NCBI RefSeq assembly: GCF_020852455.1
Contig: NZ_JADZAT010000009.1
Span: 1 to 64,000, forward strand
Source of the DNA: Novosphingobium sp.
GTDB taxonomy: Bacteria; Pseudomonadota; Alphaproteobacteria; Sphingomonadales; Sphingomonadaceae
Reading direction: 5' to 3'
DNA length: 64,000 nucleotides
The notes below the pieces were generated by a model. The model was not told the DNA's origin. It searched no databases and saw nothing but the letters and a program-made list of their open reading frames with translations. The position numbers and the translations under genes were made by a program. This document shows positions 26,098 through 36,330 of this stretch, one piece after another. Numbering within the stretch: position 1 is the first letter of the stretch; each line of letters starts with the position of its first letter.

Positions 26098-27056
26098 GCG
26101 CCGGGTCCTTCGAGACGCGACCGGACCTTCGACAAGCTCAGTCCCGGTCGCTCCTCAGGATGAGCGGGTTTTCCCTTTTTACGCTCTTCCTGAGGAGGGA
26201 CTGAGCGAAGTCGAAGGCCCGTCTCGAAGGCCCCGCGCACCTCAACCAATCGCGCCACGGTGCGCGGGATCGTGGGCCCGCCGCACCACAGCAGCGCGGG
26301 ATCCAGCCGCGCGCGCCGGGTCTGTTTGAGCGCCGCCAATGCCGGGTGGGCCAGCAGGCGGTCTTCTTCGGAATGCATGTTGCCGGCGGTCAGGATCAGC
26401 CGCGGCGGGTGGGCCAGCATGTCCTCCAGCGGCAGCAGATCGGCCTGGTGCAGTCCGCGCTGGGCCGCCGCATTGGCAAAGCCGGTGCGGGTCAGAAGAT
26501 CGGTAATCAGCGTCCCCTGCCCCGGCACGATCCCGCCCGATTGCCAGACCACGGCCGGGATCGGGGCGCCTGTGGGCCGGGCTGCCGCCAGCGCAGCCTG
26601 GATCCGCACCACCAGCGCCTCGCCGCGTTCGGGATGTCCGGAGATCCGGGCCAGCGCGCGGACCTGGGCAATGCTGTCTTCGACCGTCGCGGCCAGTCCG
26701 AACTGCTCCAGCCGGAAGCCCAGCCGCCTGAGCGCCCCGGTGGTCGCGGGCGCTTCGAAGGTGCTGGCCACCACCACCTGCGGGCGCAGCGCGGCCACTT
26801 CCTCCACCGTGCCGCTGACCCCGCGCATCGCCCGCGCGCGGGCCAGGTCCATCGAGCTGGAGGCCGGATCCTGGCTATAGGCCGAAATCGCCAGCAGCTG
26901 CCCCGGATCGGCCACTTCGGCCAGGATCGCATCGGTGCAGGGGTTCAGGCTGACGATCGTCGGGCCGGACTCCTGCGGTGCCGGAACCGGCGCGCAGGCA
27001 GCCAGCGTGAGGGGGAACACAGCCGGCAAGACCCTCACCATTCGGCGAAACGACAT
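26094..27056 (-). CDS. btuF: Cobalamin-binding periplasmic lipoprotein with repeat-derived C-terminus
   Basis: A class III substrate-binding protein. From the ATG at 27056 it has about 320 residues, a lipoprotein signal (RRMVRVLPAVFPLTLAAC) and the typical SLNPCTDAILAEV start, a VEEVAALRPQVVVAS motif and a C-terminal lobe with HPALAALKQTRRARL. It captures corrinoid passed through BtuB and hands it to BtuCD. The last about 40 residues (from LRSVPPQEERKKGK to the stop) are encoded by a palindromic repeat element and are unlike the family. A GTG at 27083, overlapping btuB, is another possible start. Confidence 0.85.
   Translation of the reverse strand: MSFRRMVRVLPAVFPLTLAACAPVPAPQESGPTIVSLNPCTDAILAEVADPGQLLAISAYSQDPASSSMDLARARAMRGVSGTVEEVAALRPQVVVASTFEAPATTGALRRLGFRLEQFGLAATVEDSIAQVRALARISGHPERGEALVVRIQAALAAARPTGAPIPAVVWQSGGIVPGQGTLITDLLTRTGFANAAAQRGLHQADLLPLEDMLAHPPRLILTAGNMHSEEDRLLAHPALAALKQTRRARLDPALLWCGGPTIPRTVARLVEVRGAFETGLRLRSVPPQEERKKGKPAHPEERPGLSLSKVRSRLEGPGA
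26107..26230. repeat. 124-bp palindromic repeat inside the 3' end of btuF
   Basis: Outer arms CCTTCGAGACG (26107-26117) and its complement (26220-26230) enclose imperfect inner arms around CTTCGACAAGCTCAGTCCC and GGGACTGAGCGAAGTCGAAG, then CTCCTCAGGA with TCCTGAGGAG. The CTTCGACAAGCTCAG core is a dispersed repeat in many high-GC bacteria. Here it has entered a reading frame and been translated rather than breaking it. Confidence 0.75.
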
Positions 27057-27076
27057 GGCGAGGGTCTTGAGACTGA

Positions 27077-28969
27077 TCACCACTTCACCCTGATCCCGGC
27101 GTAGGCAGTACGGCCATAGGACCCATAGCCTGCCGAGGTTTCATAGCTCTCGTCGGTCACATTCTCCACCCGGCCGTAGAGCTCAAGATGCTCACCCAGC
27201 GGCATGCTGGCACGCAGCGTGACCAGCGCATAGCCATCGAGCGGCGTGAAATTGCCGGCATCGTCGAACCGGTCCCCGGCCAGACGGAAATCGGCGCCCA
27301 GCGCCAGGTCGCTGAGCGGCGTGCGCCAATCGTACGACAGGCTCAGCGCATTGCGCGGACGCCGGGCCAGGTCCTTGCCGGTCAGCCGGTTGGTCGCCTC
27401 AAGCCAGGTATAGGCCCCGCGCACCGACAGGCGATTGGTGACCTTGAAGCGGCCTTCCAGTTCCACCCCCTGCGCGCGGGTGCGGCTGATGTTGGTATAG
27501 CCGCTGGGCCAGACGTAATCGATCAGGTTGCTCGAATCGCGCCGGAACAGCGTCAGCCCCAGCCGCGCCGAGCCGTCACCCGGAGCATATTCAAGCCCCA
27601 GGTCATAGGCATCGCTCTGCTCGGGCTTGAGCGTGGCGTTCCCGCCATAGCCATAGAGCTGGTACAGGGTCGGTGCCTTGAAGCCCTGCCCGAACGAGGC
27701 GCGCAGGCGCAGGTTGCCGGTCAGGTCGAAGCTGCCATTGGCACCGAAGGTCCAGTGGCTGCCAAACCGGTCATGATCGTCGATCCGCGCACCGGCGGTC
27801 AGGTTCAGCCGCTCGCCGTGATAGCCCAGCAGCGCATGCCCGCCCACTGTCCGCGTGGTCTGACGCGGATCGAAGGTGGTCGAAAACCGCGACCAGTCGG
27901 CATCGCTGCCGAAATCGAGCGTCACGCCATCGGTCAGATCGGCGCGGCCCTTCAGGTCGGCATGGACCGAGCGACCGGCGGTTTCGAAATTGGGCGCCGA
28001 GCCATAGGTCGGATCGTAATACGCGCGGCGCGTATCGGACAGCGCGACCCCGCCGCTCAGCTCCAGCCCGCTGCCCTGGTATTCCAGTCCGACCCGGCCC
28101 GAGCCTTGCCGGGTGATCTGGTACTCAGGGGTATCGGCAAAGCTGTAGGCGGGCGCCGGATAGCCGTCAAAATCGACCTTGCTGTCAGCATAGCGACCGG
28201 CTGCGACCAGCTTGAGGCTGCCGCCCAGCTCAAGCGAGCCGCGCCCGCCCAGATGCCATTGGCGGAACGGATCGGCCTCGGTCCCCCCGGCATAGGCGGA
28301 AATGCCATCGGTGCGGGTGTAACCGGCGGTCAGCCCCAGTTCGTGGCCGCTGCGCGACAATCCCCAGCCAAGATTGGCATCGACCGTATCGTGCGCACCG
28401 TATTCCAGACCGGCGCGCAGACCGCTGCGGGTATCGGTGCTGGCCGCCAGCACCCCGCCGATCGCATCGCTGCCCCAGGTCATCGAGTTCGATCCGCGCA
28501 GCAGCTCAACCCGGCCCAGCCCGCCGGCCATCAGCGTGCCAAGGTCGAACCCGCCCGAAGGCGATGCGGTGTCCTGCATCCGCACGCCATCGATCATCAC
28601 CAGCAGCTGTTCCGAACTCGCCCCGCGCACGAACAGGCTCGAAGCGCTGCCCAGCCCGCCATTGCGCGCAAAATTGACGCCCGGCAGCCGCTCAAGCGCG
28701 CGGGACAGGTCGGCGCCCTGGACTTGGGCCAGGTCCGCTGCGCTGATCACCGAAACCGACTGGCCGCCATCGGCAATCCTCGTCCACAGGCCGGTGACCG
28801 TGATCGAGTTGGCATTGTCGGGGTCAAGGCGCTCGGCCTGATCGCCGTCACAATCCGTTCCGCCTTCATAGCACAAGACCGGCGCATCCTGCAGCGGCGG
28901 TTTCTTGCCCTGCGCCAGAGCAGGCGAGGCAACCAGCAGCGAAGCACCCAGAAAATAGACAAATTTCAC
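27077..28969 (-). CDS. btuB: TonB-dependent vitamin B12 receptor
   Basis: A 630-residue outer-membrane receptor. The GTG at 28969 is preceded by GGGAG at a good distance and gives a clean signal peptide (KFVYFLGASLLVASPALAQG). The plug domain follows, with SVSVISAADLAQ, LERLPGVNFARNGG and VMIDGVRM, then a 22-strand barrel ending in GRTAYAGIRVKW with the terminal aromatic of barrel proteins. BtuB-like plug features and the riboswitch upstream identify the ligand as cobalamin. ATGs at 28987 and further upstream are less likely, as they lengthen the n-region or fall in the leader. Confidence 0.92.
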   Translation of the reverse strand: MKFVYFLGASLLVASPALAQGKKPPLQDAPVLCYEGGTDCDGDQAERLDPDNANSITVTGLWTRIADGGQSVSVISAADLAQVQGADLSRALERLPGVNFARNGGLGSASSLFVRGASSEQLLVMIDGVRMQDTASPSGGFDLGTLMAGGLGRVELLRGSNSMTWGSDAIGGVLAASTDTRSGLRAGLEYGAHDTVDANLGWGLSRSGHELGLTAGYTRTDGISAYAGGTEADPFRQWHLGGRGSLELGGSLKLVAAGRYADSKVDFDGYPAPAYSFADTPEYQITRQGSGRVGLEYQGSGLELSGGVALSDTRRAYYDPTYGSAPNFETAGRSVHADLKGRADLTDGVTLDFGSDADWSRFSTTFDPRQTTRTVGGHALLGYHGERLNLTAGARIDDHDRFGSHWTFGANGSFDLTGNLRLRASFGQGFKAPTLYQLYGYGGNATLKPEQSDAYDLGLEYAPGDGSARLGLTLFRRDSSNLIDYVWPSGYTNISRTRAQGVELEGRFKVTNRLSVRGAYTWLEATNRLTGKDLARRPRNALSLSYDWRTPLSDLALGADFRLAGDRFDDAGNFTPLDGYALVTLRASMPLGEHLELYGRVENVTDESYETSAGYGSYGRTAYAGIRVKW

Positions 28970-29077
28970 GCGCAATACTCCCGTCATGAACATGCCGTTC
29001 ATGGCGAAAGCGCCCGCACCATTGCGGACCTTGCGCTGCATCCCGGTACACCCCGCCCGGCTGCGGAACGACCGTCA

Positions 29078-29240
29078 TGGGCAGGTTTCCTGGCTCCCGG
29101 ATCGTCGCTGGCCCCGCCTTCCCGGTTTTACCCAGTGGCATCAGGGGTTCGCTCCCCGGTCACAGTTGCGGGGGCAGCGCGGCATTTCAGACCGCTTCCC
29201 TCTTAGGCCCGGCGTTCCTTTCCGCTCGCACGGAAATTTG
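29078..29240 (-). ncRNA. Adenosylcobalamin (B12) riboswitch
   Basis: Read on the minus strand, the leader of btuB shows the conserved B12 elements in order: GGGAAGCGGT near 29200, CCCGCAACTGTGACCGGGGAGCGA (core GCAACTGTGA at 29160-29170), GCCACTGGG, then GGGAAGG and finally the box GAGCCAGGAAACCTGC at 29081-29096. Between it and the btuB start is a small stem-loop, CATGAAC (28985-28991) with GTTCATG (28997-29003), ending just before the ribosome site, which could be part of the expression platform. High corrinoid should shut down the btu operon. Outer limits are approximate. Confidence 0.93.
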
Positions 29241-29411
29241 GCCGGACAACCTATGACGTGGCCAGCGCGTTAGCCCCGCTGCGGCTTATGCACAAGTTCC
29301 AGCTTTTGCATGGTCCGTTCACTTTTTTTGAGGGCTTGACCGCTATGAGCGGAGACCGTCCCGGCCTGGTACGGGCACAAAAGCGCACTGGCGCTGTGGC
29401 CCCACCTGGTC

Positions 29412-29431
29412 TTACGCGCGAAGGCGCGTAA
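29412..29431 (+). other. Stem-loop in the leader of the cell wall hydrolase gene
   Basis: Perfect 8-bp arms TTACGCGC and GCGCGTAA with a GAAG tetraloop lie 16 bp before the ATG at 29448. The stable GNRA-like loop may affect translation or mRNA stability. The rest of 29241-29411 holds no gene that can be supported. Confidence 0.45.
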
Positions 29432-29447
29432 CCGAACACGAGAGCGA

Positions 29448-30587
29448 ATGAACCACCTGCTGACCTTTCCCTATGAGCCGAGGCCGCGCGATTTTGGCGC
29501 GCGGCTGAAGCGGCGGGGTGTGCCCACGCTGGGCAAGCGGCAGGCGCGCAAGCATCGCGGGCGGCGGGCGCTAATGCTGCTGGCGGTGGTGGCGGTGCCG
29601 GCACTGGCCGCGCCCTCGCCTTGGCAGGTCTTCGACGTGGCCAGCGCCGGGCGCAGCCAGTTCGCGCTTGATCCGATGCCGTTCGAGCGGCCCGGTGACA
29701 GTTTTCCCGGATCGGCCTCCTACTATGTCGCGACCAGCGAAGTGCTGTCCGGCTTCGATCCCGCCACCGGCAAGCAGGCCACGGCAGGCCTCGCTGATTT
29801 TGCCGGCGGACCAATTGCCCGGGCGATGCGGATGGACCTGTCCGGGGTCGATCGCGGCCGCGCGCTCGATTGCCTGACCGCGGCGGTCTATTACGAGGCC
29901 CGCAGCGAGCCCGACCAGGGCCAGCGCGCGGTGGCGCAGGTCGTGCTCAACCGCGTGGCCCATCCCAGCTATCCCAACACCGTCTGCGGCGTGGTCTATC
30001 AAGGCAGCGAACGCACCACCGGATGCCAGTTCAGCTTTACCTGCGATGGCTCGCTGGCGCGGCGGCCCAATCCCTACTTCTGGGAGCGCGCGCGCGGCGT
30101 CGCCGCCCAGGCACTGTCAGGTTATGTCGAGCCGGCGGTTGGGCTGGCCACGCATTACCACACCATCCAGATCTATCCCTATTGGGCGCCCAGCCTGTTC
30201 CACATCACCACGATCGCCGCGCACCGGTTCTATCGCTTCAACGGCAAGGCCGGGCAGGCCGGAACCTTCCGCTTCGCCTATGTCGGCGGTGAGCCGATGG
30301 CGGTGCCGCATGCCCGCAATCCGGCCGCCGACAAGCTGCCCGATCCGGCGCTTGATCCCCTGGCGCTGCAAAAGGCCTATGACAGCGGGCTCAAGACCGC
30401 GCAGGGCACGGGTCCGGGCCAGCCGGGCGATCTTGGCCAGGCTCGCCCTGCCCCCGCACCCTCCTATTCGGCCGAAGTTCAGGCCCGCGGCGGCGACAAG
30501 CAATACAGCGGCGAGCGGCTGCCCGGATCGACCGTCAAGCCCGAATACCAGAATTCGGGCCAGTGGATCGGTCGCCCGGGCGGCTGA
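29448..30587 (+). CDS. SleB-type cell wall hydrolase
   Basis: The 379-residue protein has an N-terminal arginine-rich stretch and one membrane or signal segment (about residues 40-56, LMLLAVVAVPALAAP). The Hydrolase_2/SleB catalytic domain spans about residues 135-245: CLTAAVYYEARSEPDQGQRAVAQVVLNR (seen as AVYYEARSEP and AVAQVVLNRV) with the likely catalytic glutamate, VVYQGSERTTGCQFSFTCDG and a His-rich HYHTIQIYPYWA. Such enzymes cut peptidoglycan glycan strands as lytic transglycosylases. The C-terminal 100 residues are proline-rich and of low complexity. The protein is expected in the periplasm. Confidence 0.88.
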   Translation: MNHLLTFPYEPRPRDFGARLKRRGVPTLGKRQARKHRGRRALMLLAVVAVPALAAPSPWQVFDVASAGRSQFALDPMPFERPGDSFPGSASYYVATSEVLSGFDPATGKQATAGLADFAGGPIARAMRMDLSGVDRGRALDCLTAAVYYEARSEPDQGQRAVAQVVLNRVAHPSYPNTVCGVVYQGSERTTGCQFSFTCDGSLARRPNPYFWERARGVAAQALSGYVEPAVGLATHYHTIQIYPYWAPSLFHITTIAAHRFYRFNGKAGQAGTFRFAYVGGEPMAVPHARNPAADKLPDPALDPLALQKAYDSGLKTAQGTGPGQPGDLGQARPAPAPSYSAEVQARGGDKQYSGERLPGSTVKPEYQNSGQWIGRPGG

Positions 30588-30707
30588 TTACCGGGCGGGT
30601 CGCTGACTTGGTAAACGCGCGGCAACCATAGCATCACACCAAGCATTAGCGGGCGGCTGCTATCAGACCGGTCCAACACCGAAGTCGCAAAGGCCACGCC
30701 CCCACCC

Positions 30708-31022
30708 ATGTCGATCCGCTATGCCGCCGCCGCTCCGCTGGTCCAGCCCGGTCACCTGACCCGGGCCGCACAAGGCCGGCTCAGGGCCCGCGCTGCCAAT
30801 GACAACGGCGATGCCGCGCAGCATCAGCAGACGTTGCGTTTTGCGCTCAAGCACTTTGCCGAGCACGGCCTGCGCGCCGCCGAGGATGCCGCCGAACGCG
30901 CCGAATTGGCGCATCGCAGCGGCGATCGTGCGGGGCTGATCCACTGGCTTGAAGTGTGCCGCACACTCGATCCGCGCCGGGCCAGCCGGGTGAACGCGCG
31001 CTTGGCGCGTCTCAAGCGCTAG
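30708..31022 (+). CDS. Small conserved-looking helical protein of unknown function
   Basis: The 104-residue protein is soluble, basic and mainly helical. A low-complexity N-terminus is followed by LRFALKHFAEHGLRAAEDAAERAELA and HWLEVCRTLDPRRA segments, where the alternating pattern suggests two helices packed in a hairpin. It has no signal peptide or known motif. Codon use resembles its neighbours, supporting a real gene. It stands alone, 120 bp after the cell wall hydrolase and 280 bp before mdh. Similar short proteins may be involved in regulation, but nothing in the sequence shows this. Confidence 0.6.
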   Translation: MSIRYAAAAPLVQPGHLTRAAQGRLRARAANDNGDAAQHQQTLRFALKHFAEHGLRAAEDAAERAELAHRSGDRAGLIHWLEVCRTLDPRRASRVNARLARLKR

Positions 31023-31124
31023 GTCCGCGCAACACACCGCATTTCGACAGTGCTGTTCCGGCCTGGTAGCCAGAGGCGCCAGACCGGCTCCGGAACTGCT
31101 TCGCCATGCTCGCAAAATTTCGTA

Positions 31125-31191
31125 TTGCAATTGCGAACCATTATCAACAAATAGTTGCCGCTACGGCCTTTTACCGTCTTGCAATCGCGAA
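31125..31191 (+). promoter_or_regulatory. Paired 13-bp direct repeats in the mdh operon promoter region
   Basis: TTGCAATTGCGAA (31125-31137) and TTGCAATCGCGAA (31179-31191) differ at one base and are 54 bp apart start to start, about five helical turns. They lie 112-178 bp upstream of mdh in a locally AT-rich region that also holds the best promoter-like hexamers. The equal face of the helix suggests cooperative binding by one regulator. The rest of 31023-31302 shows no gene. Confidence 0.45.
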
Positions 31192-31218
31192 ATCACCGGC
31201 CTAGGGCGGTTGGATTAG

Positions 31219-32509
<1,291 letters not shown>

Positions 32510-32510
<1 letters not shown>

Positions 32511-33400
32511 TGTCCATCCTCGTCAACAAGAACACCAAGGTCATCACCCAGGGGATGACCGGCGCCACCGGCACTTTCCACACCCAGGCGGCGCTCGATT
32601 ACGGCACGCAGATGGTTGCGGGCGTTACCCCCGGCAAGGGCGGCACGACCCATATCGGCCTGCCGCAATTTGACTCAGTGGCCGAGGCCAAGGCCGTCAC
32701 CGGCGCGACCGCTTCGTGCATCTACGTCCCGCCCCCGGGCGCGGCCGATGCGATCCTTGAGGCGATCGATGCCGAGATCGAGCTGATCGTCTGCATCACC
32801 GAGGGCATTCCGGTGCTAGACATGGTTCGCGTCAAGCGCGCGCTGTCGGGTAGCAAGAGCCGCCTGATCGGCCCCAACTGCCCCGGCGTGCTGACCCCCG
32901 GCGAATGCAAGATCGGGATCATGCCCGGTTCGATCTTCAAGAAGGGTTCGGTCGGCGTCGTGTCGCGCTCGGGCACCCTCACCTATGAAGCGGTGTTCCA
33001 GACCAGCAACATCGGCCTGGGCCAGACCACCGCAGTCGGCATCGGCGGCGATCCGGTCAACGGCACCAACTTCATCGACGTGCTTGAACTGTTCATGGCC
33101 GATGATGAAACCAAGTCGATCATCATGATCGGCGAGATCGGCGGCGATGCTGAAGAGCAGGCCGCGCAGTTCCTGATCGACGAAGCCAAGCGCGGCCGCC
33201 GCAAGCCGATGGCCGGGTTCATCGCCGGGCGCACGGCCCCTCCGGGCCGCCGCATGGGCCATGCCGGCGCAATCGTTTCGGGCGGCAAGGGCGATGCCGA
33301 AAGCAAGATCGCAGCGATGGAAGCAGCGGGCATCCGCGTTTCCTCTTCGCCCAGCCTGCTGGGTGAAACGCTGGCCGAAGCGCTGAAGGCCTTCGCCTAA
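32510..33400 (+). CDS. sucD: Succinyl-CoA synthetase alpha subunit
   Basis: The 296-residue protein has the CoA-binding N-terminal domain ([31 protein letters not shown]) and the ligase domain with the active-site phosphohistidine in [13 protein letters not shown]. It pairs with SucC to form succinate and ATP or GTP from succinyl-CoA. The sucC gene is not beside it, nor elsewhere in this window, so the beta subunit must come from another locus. It starts with a TGATG junction to the preceding small membrane protein. Confidence 0.96.
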
Positions 33401-33408
33401 GGAAAAAT

Positions 33409-33431
33409 GCGGGGTGCCTGTTGCACCCCGC
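33409..33431 (+). other. Stem-loop between sucD and sucA
   Basis: A perfect 9-bp hairpin, GCGGGGTGC and GCACCCCGC, with a 5-nt loop, lies eight bases after the sucD stop. No T-run follows, so it is more likely an RNA stability or partial-termination element than a full terminator, setting the sucD to sucA ratio. Confidence 0.5.
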
Positions 33432-33511
33432 CTAACCATGTTCGGGCAAAGCGTTTTCCTCCCCGGGAGCGCTCCGCCCCAGAGATGTAGAAGCGGAAAG
33501 GGCTGCCTGCG

Positions 33512-36325
33512 ATGGGCAACGAAAGCCACGATTTCCTACCGGACGACCCGCAGCCGGGTCCGAGCTGGGCCAAGCCGGACTGGCGCTCGGTCAGCGACGA
33601 CCTGACCGCCGCGCTCGACCCGACGCAGATGCAGCTGGCGGTCAAGGCGGCTGCCGCCAAGGCTGGCGCGGCGCTCGATCCGCGCGCGGTGGAGGAAGCC
33701 GCGGCGGATTCGATCCGGGCGATGATGCTGGTGCGCACCTACCGCGTGCGCGGGCACCTGGGCGCCGATCTCGATCCGCTGGGCCTGTCGCACCAGAACC
33801 TTCCGGCTGACCTTGACCCCGCCTACCACGGCTTCACCGGCGCGGCGCTGGACCGCAAGGTTTACCTTGGCGGCACGCTGGGTCTGGAATGGGCCACGGT
33901 GCGTGAACTGGTCGATGTGCTGAAGCGCAATTACTGCGGCAAGGTCGGCTACGAATACATGCACATCGCCGATGTCGAGGAACGCCGCTTCATCCAGGAA
34001 CGGATCGAAGGCGGCGACAAGTCGATCGACTTCACTCCCGAAGGCAAGAAGGCGATCCTGGGCGCGGTGGTACGCGGCGAGCAGTACGAAAAGTTCCTGG
34101 GCCGCAAGTACGTCGGCACCAAGCGCTTCGGGCTCGACGGCGGGGAATCGATGATCCCCGCGCTCGAAGCGGTGATCAAGTACGGCGGCCAGCGCGGCGT
34201 GCGCGAAATCGTCTATGGCATGGCCCACCGCGGCCGCCTCAACGTGCTGGCCAATGTGCTGGCCAAGCCTTACCGCGTGATCTTCCACGAATTTTCGGGC
34301 GGCACCGCCAATCCCGAGGATGTCGGCGGATCGGGCGACGTGAAGTATCACCTGGGCACCAGCACCGACCGTGAATTCGACGGCATCAAGGTGCATATGA
34401 GCCTGGTCCCCAACCCCAGCCACCTCGAAACCGTGGACCCGATCGTGCTGGGCAAGGTCCGCGCCAACCAGGTGTTCCGCGACGATATCGGCCAGGGCAA
34501 GCACAAGACCGTGATGCCGATCCTGATCCATGGCGATGCGGCCTTTGCCGGCCAGGGCATCGTCTGGGAATGCTTCGGCTTTTCGGGCGTCAAGGGTTAC
34601 AACACCGGCGGCTGCATCCATTTCATCATCAACAACCAGATCGGCTTTACCACCAGCCCGCAGTTCTCGCGCGGCTCGCCCTACCCCTCGGACGTTGCCA
34701 AGGGTGTCCAGGCGCCGATCCTGCACGTCAACGGCGATGATCCCGAAGCGGTGACCTTTGCCTGCAAGCTGGCGGTCGATTACCGCCAGACCTTTGGCCG
34801 CGATATCGTGGTCGACATGTGGTGCTATCGCCGCTTCGGCCACAACGAAGGCGATGAGCCGGGCTTTACCCAGCCGCTGATGTACAAGGTGATCCGCCAG
34901 CATCCGCCGGTCAGCAAGCTCTATGCCGACCGGCTGGTTGGCCAGGGCGTGATCGACAAGGATTACGGCGCCGAAGTCGAAATGCGTTTCACCCAGGTGC
35001 TGGAAAGCGAGTTCGAGGCGGCCAAGAGCTACAAATCGAACCATGCCGACTGGTTCGCCGGCCGCTGGACCGGGCTGCATGCCCCGGCCGATCCGGAAAC
35101 CGCCCGGCGCAACATCCATACCGGGATCGACCGCAAGCTGTTCGACAGCTTGGGCCGCACGCTGACTACGGTTCCGGATTCGATCCAAATCCATAAGACG
35201 CTGGCCCGCGTGCTCGATGCCAAGCGCGAGATGTTCGCTAGCGGCAGCGGGTTTGACTGGGCAACCGGCGAGGCACTCGCGTTCGGCTCGCTGCTGTCCG
35301 AAGGCTATGCCGTGCGCCTGTCAGGTCAGGATTCGGGCCGCGGCACCTTCAGCCAGCGCCACTCGGTCTGGACCGACCAGAGCGACGAGCACAAGTACGT
35401 GCCGCTCTCCACCGTGCCTCATGGCCGGTTCGAAGTGCACGACAGCCCGCTAAGCGAATACGGCGTGCTGGGCTTCGAATACGGCTATGCCAGCGCTGAC
35501 CCCAAAAGCCTGGTGCTGTGGGAAGCGCAGTTCGGCGATTTCGCCAACGGCGCACAGATCGTGATCGACCAGTATGTCGCCGCCTCCGAAGCCAAGTGGC
35601 TGCGCGCCAACGGCCTCGTCATGCTGTTGCCGCACGGGTACGAAGGCCAGGGCCCGGAACACAGCTCGGCCCGGCTCGAACGGTATCTGCAGCTCTGCGC
35701 GCAGGACAACATCCAGGTCTGCAACATCACCAGCCCGGCCAACTACTTCCACGTGCTGCGCCGGCAGATGCACCGCCCTTTCCGTAAACCCTTGATCATC
35801 ATGACCCCCAAGTCGCTGCTGCGCCATCCGATGGCCAAGAGCGAGGCCAGCGAATTCCTGGGCGAAGCGCATTTCAAGCGGATCCTGTCGGACCGCAATG
35901 GCTCGGCCGACAAGGATACCCGCCGGGTGATCCTCTGTTCCGGCAAGGTCGCCTATGACCTGATGGAAGCCCGCGATGCTGCCGGGATCACCGATACCCA
36001 GATCATCCGGCTCGAACAGCTCTATCCCTTCCCGGGTGAGCCGCTGGCGCTGCGTTTCTCGAAGATGCCCAATCTGGAAGACGTGGTCTGGTGCCAGGAA
36101 GAACCCCGCAACAACGGTTCGTGGTTCTTCGTCGAAAGCCTGATCGAAGAGGCGCTGATCGCCGCCAAGCGCAAGGTTACCCGTCCGCGCTATGCCGGCC
36201 GCGTTGCCAGCGCCTCGCCCGCCACGGGCCTGGCGAAGCGGCACGAAGCCGAACAGGGCGCGCTGATCAGCCACGCGCTGGGCACTTCGGTCCGTAGTGA
36301 AATCCGCCGGCGGAAGAAGGGCTGA
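33512..36325 (+). CDS. sucA: 2-oxoglutarate dehydrogenase E1 component
   Basis: The 937-residue protein is a full-length thiamine-diphosphate E1o. The N-terminal DSFLPDD-like start, VYGMAHRGRLNVLANV, HGDAAFAGQGIV, a ThDP motif near FGHNEGDEPGFTQP and the C-terminal TPKSLLRHP are all present. It decarboxylates 2-oxoglutarate and passes succinyl to the SucB lipoyl domain. It is the third TCA gene of the operon, 111 bp after sucD. The ATG at 33512 has a GGAAAGG ribosome site. Confidence 0.97.
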   Translation: MGNESHDFLPDDPQPGPSWAKPDWRSVSDDLTAALDPTQMQLAVKAAAAKAGAALDPRAVEEAAADSIRAMMLVRTYRVRGHLGADLDPLGLSHQNLPADLDPAYHGFTGAALDRKVYLGGTLGLEWATVRELVDVLKRNYCGKVGYEYMHIADVEERRFIQERIEGGDKSIDFTPEGKKAILGAVVRGEQYEKFLGRKYVGTKRFGLDGGESMIPALEAVIKYGGQRGVREIVYGMAHRGRLNVLANVLAKPYRVIFHEFSGGTANPEDVGGSGDVKYHLGTSTDREFDGIKVHMSLVPNPSHLETVDPIVLGKVRANQVFRDDIGQGKHKTVMPILIHGDAAFAGQGIVWECFGFSGVKGYNTGGCIHFIINNQIGFTTSPQFSRGSPYPSDVAKGVQAPILHVNGDDPEAVTFACKLAVDYRQTFGRDIVVDMWCYRRFGHNEGDEPGFTQPLMYKVIRQHPPVSKLYADRLVGQGVIDKDYGAEVEMRFTQVLESEFEAAKSYKSNHADWFAGRWTGLHAPADPETARRNIHTGIDRKLFDSLGRTLTTVPDSIQIHKTLARVLDAKREMFASGSGFDWATGEALAFGSLLSEGYAVRLSGQDSGRGTFSQRHSVWTDQSDEHKYVPLSTVPHGRFEVHDSPLSEYGVLGFEYGYASADPKSLVLWEAQFGDFANGAQIVIDQYVAASEAKWLRANGLVMLLPHGYEGQGPEHSSARLERYLQLCAQDNIQVCNITSPANYFHVLRRQMHRPFRKPLIIMTPKSLLRHPMAKSEASEFLGEAHFKRILSDRNGSADKDTRRVILCSGKVAYDLMEARDAAGITDTQIIRLEQLYPFPGEPLALRFSKMPNLEDVVWCQEEPRNNGSWFFVESLIEEALIAAKRKVTRPRYAGRVASASPATGLAKRHEAEQGALISHALGTSVRSEIRRRKKG

Positions 36326-36330
36326 ACCCG

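Noticed and set aside
28866..29141. Small minus-strand open frames overlapping the btuB leader
   Set aside because: They overlap the riboswitch and btuB signal peptide region and have no independent coding evidence.
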